A stretch of 64,000 nt of DNA from an uncultured Lachnospiraceae bacterium (GTDB lineage: Bacteria > Bacillota > Clostridia > Lachnospirales > Lachnospiraceae): assembly GCA_946407765.1 (NCBI GenBank), contig CAMJPD010000002.1, forward strand, positions 1-64,000. Reading direction: 5' to 3'. Below the pieces are notes generated by a model that saw only the letters and a program-made list of their open reading frames with translations, ran no database searches and was not told where the DNA came from. Below are positions 17,660-26,791 of this stretch, piece after piece; position 1 is the first letter of the stretch; every line of letters starts with the position of its first letter. The translations under genes and the position numbers were made by a program.

Positions 17660-19000
17660 TTAATGAATAGTATTTATCATATTTGGTTTTAATCTACCAT
17701 TGTCATCTAAAAGACCTAGTTCACCTGCAGGACCTAGTTTACTTGCAAGACCAGCTTCACTTGTAGGATCTACTTCACTTGTAGGACCAACTTCACTTAC
17801 AGGACCAACTTTAATTGCAGAACTTGTGGTGCTTATTTGGCCCAAATTATTTTTATGATTTGTCATATCTTTATTAAGAAGTTCTATTAAGTTGTTCATT
17901 AATTGGATGATATTTCTTTCAACGATTTCCACAACAAATATGTCTGCACCAGTCAAATATTTTGGATCAGCATTTGGTACCGAATTATATTGTAAGAAAG
18001 TTACATCTCTGAAATAAGGGAATATTGTTCTAATCATTCCGTATCCCATAGAGTCATCCATCATAATAAGTCTTCTATCATCTTTAGGGTCTAGAGAATA
18101 ACCATCAATAACTTTTTCCCCATAAACTTGAGTTTCAAATTTACGTGCTACAAAACCATTGTCTTTGGCTCTATTAGTAAGTCCTAGTATACCACAAATT
18201 TTATCTTCTATGTTAAAGTTTTCAGGCCTTGGATTGGGTATACAATCGGCTTCACTATTATATAATACGTTTTCGTACACGCCTCTTTCCTTATAATCCC
18301 AAACTTTGCCTCCAAGTGCCTCAATCAAACTTGCTGCTCCCACATGCGCTCCAAAATCTGTCCAGTGAGAGTCTAATCTATAATACACTTGTCCATCCTT
18401 TCTTGCTTTCGTTAATTCATCAATAGGGTATACTACTTTAATATCGGAATTTGATCTTATATAATCTATAAAATCACTTATCTTAGATGGAAGTCCTTCA
18501 TTTTTTAAATCATAATGTTTTTTCCCAAGCATGTCTCTATAACAACTAGTTTTATTAGGTGCAATAAAGAGAACAATGTCACTTTCTTTTTTACTATTGC
18601 AAAATTTTTCAGCCATCTGTCTTAATAGCTCTAATATATATTCTTTATAAAAATCTTCATACAATGTCTCTCCTGGAAGGAATGCTTTTTCCATATCAAG
18701 AAAGTACATATCTTCCTTTCCGCGAATTATCGGCATATTAAGATAATTTATTATTACTGCCTCTGTTTCATCTTCTATAGTTTCTTCTTCTTCCTCACTC
18801 TCATCATCTGTAACTTTTAAATTTAATTCTTCTTGTAAACTTGGTGAATTAAAATCTAACATTGCCTTCGTAGTGCTCTCTTTTTCTACATCAGATGTTA
18901 TATCTTGATTTGCATTACAAGAACATAAATTTAATATAAATAAAATATATATTAAGATAATTAGTGCTTTGTTTAGTTTTTTATTCATTTGCTTTTTCAT
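17660..19000 (-). CDS. Lipoprotein with AlgX/AlgJ (DHHW-like) SGNH-hydrolase domain
   Basis: A 446-residue lipoprotein (lipobox LCSC, Cys28). After an acidic linker (about 30-75) comes a domain like the O-acetyltransferase helpers AlgJ/AlgX: IVLFIAPNKTS, the histidine motif YYRLDSHWTDFGAH near 205-218, and the nucleophile-region MMDDSMGYG near 311. Such proteins move acetyl groups onto exported polysaccharide, normally with an MBOAT membrane partner. No MBOAT gene is beside it. The C-terminus carries a tandem hexapeptide repeat (annotated separately). It begins two bases after the bioY stop and ends 18 bases before gyrB. Confidence 0.75.
   Translation of the reverse strand: MKKQMNKKLNKALIILIYILFILNLCSCNANQDITSDVEKESTTKAMLDFNSPSLQEELNLKVTDDESEEEEETIEDETEAVIINYLNMPIIRGKEDMYFLDMEKAFLPGETLYEDFYKEYILELLRQMAEKFCNSKKESDIVLFIAPNKTSCYRDMLGKKHYDLKNEGLPSKISDFIDYIRSNSDIKVVYPIDELTKARKDGQVYYRLDSHWTDFGAHVGAASLIEALGGKVWDYKERGVYENVLYNSEADCIPNPRPENFNIEDKICGILGLTNRAKDNGFVARKFETQVYGEKVIDGYSLDPKDDRRLIMMDDSMGYGMIRTIFPYFRDVTFLQYNSVPNADPKYLTGADIFVVEIVERNIIQLMNNLIELLNKDMTNHKNNLGQISTTSSAIKVGPVSEVGPTSEVDPTSEAGLASKLGPAGELGLLDDNGRLKPNMINTIH
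17717..17806 (-). repeat. Tandem 18-bp repeat coding for hexapeptides
   Basis: Five consecutive 18-bp units near the 3' end of the DHHW-like lipoprotein gene encode GPVSEV, GPTSEV, DPTSEA, GLASKL and GPAGEL; a decayed sixth (GLLDDN) follows. The first three DNA units are nearly identical; the others have drifted. Such in-frame arrays can gain or lose units by slippage without breaking the frame. Confidence 0.85.
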
Positions 19001-19001
19001 G

Positions 19002-19523
19002 TTAAATATTATACCTAATCAAGAGATTTTTATATATAAATATTGATATCACAATTTTGATCAAATCTATTATTACAAAAGGAAGGACACACACCATGAT
19101 GCCTGATAAAAAATTATTTTTTGCAAAAATACAATACTGCATAGTTCCTAGTGCATAAGTTATTATAAGCCCAATTAGACATATAATAAATTTATATATA
19201 ATATTATTATATTTTTTAGAAAAATATGAGACTACAATACTTGAAATTACATAAGACCAGATAAATCCTCCAGTCATTCCAAAAAGCACATTTGCCCCTC
19301 CCTGATAACCACTAAATACAGGAAGACCTATGAGTCCAAGAAGTATATAAAGTGAAAATATAATTGCGCAATCAACGTATGAAAAGTATAGGGATATTGA
19401 AAATAAAACAAGGAGTGAAAATGTAATCGGAATAGGTCCTATGTGTATTGCTATAGGCGATATGATACACATAATAGCTGCCCCTACAGCAGATTTTGTA
19501 ATCTCCCTTGCTTTTAATTTCAT
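19002..19523 (-). CDS. bioY: BioY-family transporter (ECF S component)
   Basis: A 173-residue integral membrane protein with about six helices. It has the BioY pattern PIPITFSLLVLF and LLGLIGLPVFSGYQGG near residues 30-78, followed by GMTGGFIWSYV. BioY binds biotin and works alone or with the shared EcfA/T energising module; no EcfAT genes are adjacent. Its ATG overlaps the asd stop by one base (TAATG). A biotin transporter inside an amino-acid operon is unusual but is explained if the cell is a biotin auxotroph and the gene simply shares the promoter. Confidence 0.85.
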   Translation of the reverse strand: MKLKAREITKSAVGAAIMCIISPIAIHIGPIPITFSLLVLFSISLYFSYVDCAIIFSLYILLGLIGLPVFSGYQGGANVLFGMTGGFIWSYVISSIVVSYFSKKYNNIIYKFIICLIGLIITYALGTMQYCIFAKNNFLSGIMVCVLPFVIIDLIKIVISIFIYKNLLIRYNI

Positions 19524-20512
19524 TATAGATTCTCTAATATTTGAACAGCATTAGTTGCTGCACCTTTTCTTATTTGATCTCCTGAACACCAAAGTGCTAT
19601 TCCATTTTCAAGAACATAATCTTTTCTTATACGTCCTACACTTACTATATCCTTATTTGTTGTATTAATTGGCATAGGATAAATTTTATTATTTAGATCA
19701 TCTTCTAATATAACATTAGGCATTCTGACAACTGCAGCCTTTGCCTCTTCTATACTAATATTTTTTTCAAGACCTAGTGAAACGCTAATTGAATGTGATC
19801 TAAGCACTGGAACTCTTATACATGTGCAAGTAACATTCATATTAGGGTTGTGCATAATTTTACGACCTTCATTTTGAAGTTTTAATTCTTCTGTCGTGTA
19901 ATTATCACTTGAAGGACTTCCTATAGATGGAATGCAGTTATAAGCTATCTGATATGGGAAGACATTTTTTTCTGGCATAGGTCTCTTATTTACTATGGCA
20001 GCTAATTCATCTTCTAGAGATTTTATTCCATACACACCAGCACCTGATACTGCTTGGTATGTTGATGCAATCATAGTTTTAATCCTAGCTACCTTATGTA
20101 TTCCATAAACTGCCATGCATGTAATTATTGTAGAACAATTTGGATTTGCAATAATTCCATTATGATTTTTTATATCTTCTTTATTGATTTCTGGAACAAC
20201 TAGGGGCACATTAGTATCCATTCTAAATGCACTACTGTTGTCAATAAATACTGCTCCTGCTTTTTTAATTGCTGGTGCAAATTCTTTTGCAAATTCATTT
20301 TCTACAGCGCCAAGGACTACATCAAGACCGGTAAAAGAATTTTCACTAGTTTCTTCTATAATAATATCATTACCTTTAAAATTTATTACTTGTCCTGCAC
20401 TATTTTTACTTGCGAGGAGTTTTAAATTATTTATATTTATATTTCTTTCTTTGAGACATTCTAGCATTTGCATGCCTACTGCACCTGTTGCACCTAATAT
20501 TCCTACATTCAT
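19523..20512 (-). CDS. asd: Aspartate-semialdehyde dehydrogenase
   Basis: Asd reduces aspartyl phosphate to aspartate semialdehyde with NADPH, the second step of the aspartate family. It has 329 residues; GATGAVGMQML opens the Rossmann fold, and the catalytic cysteine lies in NPNCSTI near 125-131. SGAGVYGIKSLEDEL and the C-terminal SCGDQ-like LWCSGDQIRKGAATNAV are present. It follows aspartate kinase by 39 bases and precedes bioY with a one-base overlap, so kinase and dehydrogenase are made together. Confidence 0.95.
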   Translation of the reverse strand: MNVGILGATGAVGMQMLECLKERNININNLKLLASKNSAGQVINFKGNDIIIEETSENSFTGLDVVLGAVENEFAKEFAPAIKKAGAVFIDNSSAFRMDTNVPLVVPEINKEDIKNHNGIIANPNCSTIITCMAVYGIHKVARIKTMIASTYQAVSGAGVYGIKSLEDELAAIVNKRPMPEKNVFPYQIAYNCIPSIGSPSSDNYTTEELKLQNEGRKIMHNPNMNVTCTCIRVPVLRSHSISVSLGLEKNISIEEAKAAVVRMPNVILEDDLNNKIYPMPINTTNKDIVSVGRIRKDYVLENGIALWCSGDQIRKGAATNAVQILENL

Positions 20513-20551
20513 ATTTTCACCTTATATTAAATTATTTAGTATTTATAAATC

Positions 20552-21862
20552 TTATTTGAAAAATTCTTTATACAAAACTTTAATTGCCTTTTCGAAATCT
20601 TTATTTTCTATACCTATTAATATAGAAAGTTCATCTGCGCCCTGATTTACTGTTCTAACACTTATATCATCTTTTCCAAGTGCCGTGCCTACTCTACCAA
20701 GGAGACCTCTTTTTGATTTCATATTTTTACCAACCAGCATTACATATGCAATATCATTTACTACATTGATGTCTTCAAGATCTGTATCTTTCAATTCATT
20801 CATTATGTTGAAAAAATCTTTTTCTACGTTACTAGCATATACAACAACGTTTATGTCATCAAGGCTTATTGCCATATTTTCTATTGTTATTTTGTAATTT
20901 TGAAAGACTTTGAGAACTTTTCTTAAATATGTAGAATCTGTTGCCCAGTGCGTCTTCTTAATATTGAATATTGTAAATCCTTTCTTGCCTGATATTCCTG
21001 TAAGTTCTCTTGTTGAATCTTTAGCTGTGTCATCACTAACAATCATTGTGCCTTTAGCAGTTTTATCATTGGTATTCATTATATGGATTGGAATTTTTTG
21101 ATCTTTTATTGGATACACTGTCTCTTCATGGAGAACATTTGCCCCCATATAACTTAAAGCTCTTAATTCTGAATAAGAAATTTGTTCTATAGATTGTGGG
21201 TTATCAATTATTTTTGGATCAGCTACAAGAAGTCCTGATACATCAGTCCAGTTTTCATATTCATCTGCATTAACAAGGCGAGCAATTATAGAACCTGTTA
21301 CATCAGAACCACCACGTGACATAACTTTGATGTTGCCATTAGGCATCTGGCCGTAGAATCCTGGAATGACTGTAATTTTTTCTTTACTATAAACTTTATC
21401 AAATGCTTCTTTTGTTTTATCAAAATCTACATTTCCTTCATAATCAAATTTTATAATATTTTCTGCATCTATAAATTGTGCTCCAAGATATTCAGAAAGC
21501 AATAATCCTGCAAGATACTCTCCTCTTGATACAAGATAATCTTCACCCTTGCCATCTTCCATATTCTTCTTAATTGCGTCAAATTCTTTTTTTAAATCTA
21601 ACTTAAGACCTAGATCGTTTTTAATTTTTTCGTAGACATTTTCTATATTTTCAAATACAATATCATAAGGAACACCATATTTTATGTGAGCATAACTTAA
21701 ATATAAAAGATCTGTTACTTTATGTTTATGCCCTTGATCTCTTCCACATGCACTGTTTACTATAAATTTTCTTGATGGATCTGATGATACTATGTCTTTT
21801 ACTTTTTCGAATTGCTTAGCATTTGCAAGTGAACTTCCACCAAATTTTGAAACTTTTATCAT
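20552..21862 (-). CDS. lysC: Aspartate kinase
   Basis: Catalyses the first step of the lysine, threonine and methionine pathway: phosphorylation of aspartate. 436 residues. The start KVSKFGGSSLANA is the family hallmark; SRGGSDVTGSI and WTDVSG follow, and two ACT-type regulatory domains fill the C-terminal third (from about residue 300). A monofunctional, probably feedback-controlled enzyme. It is placed between hom (60 bases upstream) and asd (39 bases downstream). Confidence 0.93.
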   Translation of the reverse strand: MIKVSKFGGSSLANAKQFEKVKDIVSSDPSRKFIVNSACGRDQGHKHKVTDLLYLSYAHIKYGVPYDIVFENIENVYEKIKNDLGLKLDLKKEFDAIKKNMEDGKGEDYLVSRGEYLAGLLLSEYLGAQFIDAENIIKFDYEGNVDFDKTKEAFDKVYSKEKITVIPGFYGQMPNGNIKVMSRGGSDVTGSIIARLVNADEYENWTDVSGLLVADPKIIDNPQSIEQISYSELRALSYMGANVLHEETVYPIKDQKIPIHIMNTNDKTAKGTMIVSDDTAKDSTRELTGISGKKGFTIFNIKKTHWATDSTYLRKVLKVFQNYKITIENMAISLDDINVVVYASNVEKDFFNIMNELKDTDLEDINVVNDIAYVMLVGKNMKSKRGLLGRVGTALGKDDISVRTVNQGADELSILIGIENKDFEKAIKVLYKEFFK

Positions 21863-21922
21863 ATATTTATCTCCGCTAATACTTAATTTAAAATTTTATC
21901 ATAAGTTTTACTACTTTGCCTA

Positions 21923-23224
21923 TTAAATTTTAGCAATAAACGCCTTATTAAATTTTTTAGAGAGTTTATCTATTTGTATTACATTTAAGCCAAATATTAA
22001 ATATGTATTAGTATTAGATGTTGTATACACCACTATGTCTTTTCCATTTTCTCTTTCTAATTTTAATCTTTCTATATCATCATCTTTTAGATTAAAATTA
22101 GATACTGTAATATCATTTTTAGTTAGACTTTCTATAAAATTTATAAGTTCATCTTTTTCTATACTTGAGTCATTTCTAAAATATATATCACAGATGTTTT
22201 GTTCATTATTAATTTTTATATTCTTAGAAATTTCTGCCTTGTATTCTTTACCATCATTTAGTAATAGTAAGTCAGATACAACTGCAGTCCCTGTAGGAAG
22301 AGAACCAGCACCTGCACCTACAAGGTCTATGCTTCCTAGACCAAACGAATTTATGCGAACCATATTATTGTTTAAACTAATATTTGCAAAAGAATCTTTG
22401 TTACTTAGGAATGTAGGGAAGACATCAATTAAAATTTGACTCTTCTTATTTCCTACAAGTGATGCAGATGCAATTAATTTACATACTAACTTATGTTTTT
22501 TACAAAATGAAATGTCGGAAATATCAATATTTCTTATTCCAAATGCATGAACATCTTTTAGATTATTTACTGTTTTAAATGCAAGGTTAGATGAAATTAA
22601 TATTTTATTTTTTGTATCAATTCCATCAATATCATCACTTGGATCAGCTTCTGCATATCCTAGCTCCTGTGCACCTTTGAGAGCTTCTTCAAATGATAAA
22701 TCTTCTTCAAACATTTTATATAAAATATAATTTGATGTTCCATTCATTATTCCATTTATTGAATTAATACCTGAAACATTTGACATATTGGATAGAGTAT
22801 TTATAAATGGAATGCCGCCACATACACTTGCTTCAAAAAGAAGCAAGACCTTTTTTGTTTTTGCAAGAGTGATGAGTTTTTTATAATATTTTGCAAGCAT
22901 TTTTTTATTGGATGTTACTACATTCTTTTTAGCCTTCATTGCTGCTTCGCAGAATGAATAAGGAATATCATCACCGCCTATACATTCTACTACTGTATCT
23001 ATAGATTTTGTTTTGATTATATCTTTTATATCACATGTAAATATTTTAGATGGTGCAGTTTTAGAAATAGGTTTTAAAAATTTAGCATCATTTGCAACTT
23101 GCTTTGTGCTGCCCATGTTTCTTCTTAAAACCTTAGCAACATTTATATCCTTTTCTTTTCTATTTTTTAATATTTCACAAGTTCCTCTTGCTACTACACC
23201 AAAACCTAAAATTGCTATGTTCAT
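21923..23224 (-). CDS. hom: Homoserine dehydrogenase
   Basis: Reduces aspartate semialdehyde to homoserine. 433 residues: the Rossmann segment AILGFGVVARGTCEIL, the substrate part GIMNGTSNYILYKM and AQELGYAEADPSDDIDG, then a C-terminal tail of about 90 residues in the place of the ACT domain. That tail is strongly diverged from a normal ACT pattern, so threonine control could be altered. The start has AAAAGGAGCAGTT-ATG. The gene is divergent from thrC with about 100 bases between the two starts. Confidence 0.93.
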   Translation of the reverse strand: MNIAILGFGVVARGTCEILKNRKEKDINVAKVLRRNMGSTKQVANDAKFLKPISKTAPSKIFTCDIKDIIKTKSIDTVVECIGGDDIPYSFCEAAMKAKKNVVTSNKKMLAKYYKKLITLAKTKKVLLLFEASVCGGIPFINTLSNMSNVSGINSINGIMNGTSNYILYKMFEEDLSFEEALKGAQELGYAEADPSDDIDGIDTKNKILISSNLAFKTVNNLKDVHAFGIRNIDISDISFCKKHKLVCKLIASASLVGNKKSQILIDVFPTFLSNKDSFANISLNNNMVRINSFGLGSIDLVGAGAGSLPTGTAVVSDLLLLNDGKEYKAEISKNIKINNEQNICDIYFRNDSSIEKDELINFIESLTKNDITVSNFNLKDDDIERLKLERENGKDIVVYTTSNTNTYLIFGLNVIQIDKLSKKFNKAFIAKI

Positions 23225-23247
23225 AACTGCTCCTTTTATGTTTTAAA

Positions 23248-23253
23248 ATTATA
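23248..23253 (-). promoter_or_regulatory. Extended -10 promoter of hom-lysC-asd
   Basis: Minus strand TGATATAAT upstream of the hom ribosome site; the -35 region (TGAGTA) is weak, so the extended -10 probably carries recognition. It is back to back with the thrC promoter. Confidence 0.5.
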
Positions 23254-23299
23254 TCACATTTATTAAATATTACTCATTTATATTTAATTGTTAATATAG

Positions 23300-23305
23300 T
23301 ATAAT
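23300..23305 (+). promoter_or_regulatory. -10 box of the thrC-thrB promoter
   Basis: Plus strand TATAAT ending about 19 bases before the thrC ATG, with AAAGGTG as ribosome site in between. No good -35 box is visible (TTTATA at the right distance). The short leader leaves no space for a T-box or a leader-peptide attenuator. Confidence 0.45.
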
Positions 23306-23324
23306 AAGCAAATAAAGGTGATTT

Positions 23325-24818
23325 ATGAAATATATTAGTTCAAGAAATAAAAATGAAGTGGCAAGCATTTCAAAGGCTATAACGAAAGGCCTTGCTAGTG
23401 ATGGCGGACTATATACGCCAAGTCATTTTGAAAAAGTAGATCTAGAAAAAATTAATAAGTTTTCTTTTAACGAAATTGCAAAATATCTTTTTGAATTTTA
23501 TTTTGCTGGGTCTACTATGGGAGATGAAAATTTTTCTAAAGAAGAAATTGTTCTTTGCGTTGACAAGGCATATAATACAAAAAACTTTGAATCTAGTGAA
23601 ATATGTCCTACAGTAAATTTTAAAAATTCTTCTTTTCATGAGATACAATTATATAAAGGACCAACTTGTGCATTTAAAGATATTGCACTTACTATACTCC
23701 CACACTTTATGACTACATCTTATAAAAAGCAAAAATTAAACAAGCCAATTTATATTTTAGTTGCAACAAGTGGTGATACAGGAAAGGCTGCACTATCTGG
23801 TTTTGCAGATGTAGAAAATACTTTTATATCAGTTTTTTATCCAACAGAAGGCGTTTCAAAAATTCAAAAATTACAAATGCAGACATCCATAGGGGCAAAT
23901 GTTGATGTAGTAGGAATAAAAGGAAATTTTGATGACTGCCAAAGAGCTGTTAAGTATGCAATGGCTCATAATAAAGATTCGGGAGTTTTTCTATCTAGTG
24001 CAAATTCTATTAATATAGGAAGGCTTCTTCCTCAGATGACATATTATTTTTCTTCTTATTTTAATTTAGTAAATAATAATGAGATAAAACTCGGTGATAA
24101 AGTAAATTTTGTAGTTCCAACAGGAAACTTTGGAGACATACTTGCTGGATATTTTGCAAAACTCATGGGGCTTCCTGTTGATAAACTTGTATGTGCATCT
24201 AATAAAAATAATGTCCTAACCGATTTTTTAAGAACTGGAAAATATAATGCAAAAAGAGAATTATTTAAGACAACATCTCCTTCTATGGACATACTAGTTT
24301 CTTCTAATTTAGAAAGACTTTTATTTATAGATTCAGGTTATGATGATATCTTAGTAAAAAGTCTTATGGAAAGCTTGAACAAAAACGGAAGTTTTGAAAT
24401 TCCAAGTACTCTTCTTTCAAAAATTAATGAAACGTTTATAGGATATTTTGCAGATGAAGAAGAATGCGCTTCTACTATAAAAACTACCTGGGAAAAAGAT
24501 AAAAAATTAATTGATACTCATACTGCCATTGCTGTATCTTGCTTCAATAAATTTATAAAAGAAACAGGTGCAAAAAATAAAACAATTGTACTTTCTACTG
24601 CATCTGCCTATAAATTTGCTAGTGATGTATATAAGGATATAACAGGAAATAGCGATGCGGATGCATTTGATGCAATAAAAAAATTAAATGAATTATCAAA
24701 TGAAGATATACCAAAAGGAATTAATGCCCTAAATACTCTTCCTGTAAGATTTACTGATGTGATAGATTCATCTTCAATTGATAATTATATAAATAATAAA
24801 ATTTCATCATTTAATTAG
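23325..24818 (+). CDS. thrC: Threonine synthase
   Basis: A pyridoxal-phosphate enzyme that makes threonine from phosphohomoserine. At 497 residues it is the longer form. It opens with KYISSRNKNEVASISKAI; the PLP lysine lies in GPTCAFKDIALTILP near residue 117, with ATSGDTGKAALSGFAD for the phosphate pocket. Start: AAAGGTGATTT-ATG. It is followed by thrB after nine bases; together they convert homoserine to threonine, completing the pathway encoded on the other strand. Confidence 0.95.
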   Translation: MKYISSRNKNEVASISKAITKGLASDGGLYTPSHFEKVDLEKINKFSFNEIAKYLFEFYFAGSTMGDENFSKEEIVLCVDKAYNTKNFESSEICPTVNFKNSSFHEIQLYKGPTCAFKDIALTILPHFMTTSYKKQKLNKPIYILVATSGDTGKAALSGFADVENTFISVFYPTEGVSKIQKLQMQTSIGANVDVVGIKGNFDDCQRAVKYAMAHNKDSGVFLSSANSINIGRLLPQMTYYFSSYFNLVNNNEIKLGDKVNFVVPTGNFGDILAGYFAKLMGLPVDKLVCASNKNNVLTDFLRTGKYNAKRELFKTTSPSMDILVSSNLERLLFIDSGYDDILVKSLMESLNKNGSFEIPSTLLSKINETFIGYFADEEECASTIKTTWEKDKKLIDTHTAIAVSCFNKFIKETGAKNKTIVLSTASAYKFASDVYKDITGNSDADAFDAIKKLNELSNEDIPKGINALNTLPVRFTDVIDSSSIDNYINNKISSFN

Positions 24819-24827
24819 AGGATTATT

Positions 24828-25694
24828 ATGATTAAAATTAAAGTTCCAGCAACAAGTGCAAATCTAGGACCAGGTTTTGATACAATGGGCATTGCACTTA
24901 ATATCTATAATGAATTTAGAGTAGAAAAATCTAAAAAATTAGATTTTGGAAATATACCAAAAGAATTTGCAAACAAGAAAAATCTTTTTTATATTGCTTA
25001 CAAAAAAACTTGCAAGGTTTTAAAAAAAGATTCTAACTTTACTCTAAACATAGTAGATAACATTCCTATATCTCGCGGACTTGGATCTAGCGCATCACTC
25101 ATTGTTGCAGGAGCTATGGCGGCCAATAAGTTAAATGGAAATAAATTATCGAAGGATGAAATATTTCAAATTTGTGCTGAAATTGAAGGTCACCCAGATA
25201 ATGTTGCCCCAGCACTTTATGGTGGTTTATGTGTAAGTATAATAGATAATAAAAAATATCATACACAAAAATTTAATATAGGAAGCAAATTAAATTTCAC
25301 TGTTATAATTCCAGATTATAGATTAAGTACAGAAAAAGCAAGAAAGGTTTTACCAAAAAATTATAATAGAGCTGACAGTATATTCAATATATCTCGCAGT
25401 ATCTATATGGTAGAAGGTTTAAAAAATGAAAATATGGAATTAGTAAAGCTAGGGGCCCATGACAAAATCCACCAGCCATATAGAAAAAAATTAATTAGGG
25501 ACTTTGATAAACTTAAAAATATATGTGAAAAGCACGGCGCAGCCTTTGTCCTATCTGGTGCAGGCCCAACTTGCATAGCAATCTCAAATAAAAAAAATCT
25601 TGCTCAGCAGATTTGTAAGGATATCATAAAAATAAAACCAAACTGCAACTACCTCATAATGGACTGCAAAATAGATAGTGCAGGAGCAAAATAA
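24828..25694 (+). CDS. thrB: Homoserine kinase
   Basis: A GHMP-family kinase that phosphorylates homoserine, 288 residues. The N-terminus has VPATSANLGPGFDTMGIAL and the ATP loop is PISRGLGSSASLIV (near 83-96). HPDNVAPALYGGL and the C-terminal SGAGPT motif are intact. AGAGGATTATT precedes the ATG. It ends at a strong terminator and converges with the PPC-domain gene. Confidence 0.95.
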   Translation: MIKIKVPATSANLGPGFDTMGIALNIYNEFRVEKSKKLDFGNIPKEFANKKNLFYIAYKKTCKVLKKDSNFTLNIVDNIPISRGLGSSASLIVAGAMAANKLNGNKLSKDEIFQICAEIEGHPDNVAPALYGGLCVSIIDNKKYHTQKFNIGSKLNFTVIIPDYRLSTEKARKVLPKNYNRADSIFNISRSIYMVEGLKNENMELVKLGAHDKIHQPYRKKLIRDFDKLKNICEKHGAAFVLSGAGPTCIAISNKKNLAQQICKDIIKIKPNCNYLIMDCKIDSAGAK

Positions 25695-25700
25695 AATTAA

Positions 25701-25725
25701 AGAGCCGCTACTTGCGGCTTTTTAT
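25701..25725 (+). terminator. Bidirectional intrinsic terminator after thrB
   Basis: AGCCGC / GCGGCT stem (25703-25708, 25714-25719) with a 5-base loop, followed by a T run on the plus strand. On the minus strand the same stem is followed by CTTTAATTTTATTTT, so it can also end the convergent PPC-domain unit. Confidence 0.88.
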
Positions 25726-25777
25726 TTATAACCTATTGCACATCTATAAAATATAAATTTCCATATAGATATTTATA

Positions 25778-26200
25778 TTAATCAAATTTGAATATATTAA
25801 GGCCCGTTTGTGGATCAACTTTTCTATCTATTGTACCTTCATATATTGTTATAAAAATTTCGGCAGTCGCACCAATCACACATCTTATAAGGTGCCCGCC
25901 CCTATACTCTCCTTTTTCATTTCCGCAACCAATGTGCACATGAAGATAAGGACTGCCATTAAGAGTAGTAACATTTCCATGGATATTTGCTATTTCATAT
26001 CTGCCCTTATAATCTGTAGGATCATACTTTTTTGTTTCATGATTGCGCACACCAATTGTAAAATCATTAGTTCCGCCAAGACCATTAATCTGAGCAAGCT
26101 TTATCTTCTCACTCTCAACAATTTTTTTAAGCGACTCCATCACCTCATCGCCGACATCAAGCCTTGCAATAATAGTATTTCCAAATTTTTTATACTCCAT
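25778..26200 (-). CDS. PPC-domain (DUF296) protein
   Basis: A compact single-domain protein of about 140 residues of the plant/prokaryote conserved (PPC, DUF296) family. The metal-site-like HVHIGCG and the closing IYEGTIDRKVDPQTGLNIF match the family. Bacterial members form trimers, and some bind DNA; the role is not known. The frame is open from an ATG at 26212, but ATG at 26200 has GAGGTGGGAG just before it and begins with the conserved MEYKKFGNTI, so I prefer it. It lies 24 bases after the phosphodiesterase-like gene and converges with thrB. Confidence 0.85.
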   Translation of the reverse strand: MEYKKFGNTIIARLDVGDEVMESLKKIVESEKIKLAQINGLGGTNDFTIGVRNHETKKYDPTDYKGRYEIANIHGNVTTLNGSPYLHVHIGCGNEKGEYRGGHLIRCVIGATAEIFITIYEGTIDRKVDPQTGLNIFKFD

Positions 26201-26224
26201 CTCCCACCTCATTCTTTTATTTTA

Positions 26225-26788
26225 CTAAACTTTTTTGAAATCAACTTTTTCTGTTTCTAGATCCAAAATGCAATAGCTATTGCCACTTTCATCTCTTGGA
26301 CTACCAAGACTCCCTGGATTTATTATAACCGTCTTACCAACTTTTCTAAGAAGCCTTTCGTGCGTGTGACCAAGTAAGAGATAATCATATTTTGAAATCA
26401 TTTTTTCGTCAAGTGCCGTATCCTCATATATCCTTTGCCCAAAATGATTAGAAGGTCCGCCATGAAATATACCAAATCTTTTATCCTCTATAGTAGTTTC
26501 CAAATATTCAGGCATATTTTTTAAGAAATTTAGTTCCGTATCTTCCTTTGCAAATTCATCTAGTAAAATACTTCTTGCAAGATAACTTATTAGATAATTA
26601 TCATTATTCCCCTGAACGGTAAGCAGATTTGAAATTTTCAAAAATTCCTTTACAACCTCATGATAAGATCCAGTATATCCAAATGCATCCCCACAAAAAA
26701 TAAACTGCTGTGCATCTTTTTCAGCATCAAGCATTTTATTTAGCATAGGAATATTTCCATGCAGATCTGAAAAAACACAAACCCTCAT
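26225..26788 (-). CDS. YfcE/MJ0936-family metallophosphoesterase
   Basis: A 187-residue calcineurin-type phosphoesterase. All metal motifs are present: FSDLHGN (D8, H10), FCGDAFGY, VQGNND, IFHGG and LLGHTH. This small family cleaves phosphodiesters in vitro; the physiological substrate is not known. It lies three bases after tspO and 24 bases before the PPC gene, so the three form one small unit. Confidence 0.92.
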   Translation of the reverse strand: MRVCVFSDLHGNIPMLNKMLDAEKDAQQFIFCGDAFGYTGSYHEVVKEFLKISNLLTVQGNNDNYLISYLARSILLDEFAKEDTELNFLKNMPEYLETTIEDKRFGIFHGGPSNHFGQRIYEDTALDEKMISKYDYLLLGHTHERLLRKVGKTVIINPGSLGSPRDESGNSYCILDLETEKVDFKKV

Positions 26789-26791
26789 TTT

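Noticed and set aside
23225..23324. T-box or threonine attenuator upstream of hom or thrC
   Set aside because: Leaders are about 20-25 bases, with no stems or threonine-rich leader peptide.
25742..25767. Hairpin ATCTATA/TATAGAT between the PPC gene and thrB
   Set aside because: AT-only arms with a 12-base loop; probable chance in an AT-rich gap and next to a real terminator.
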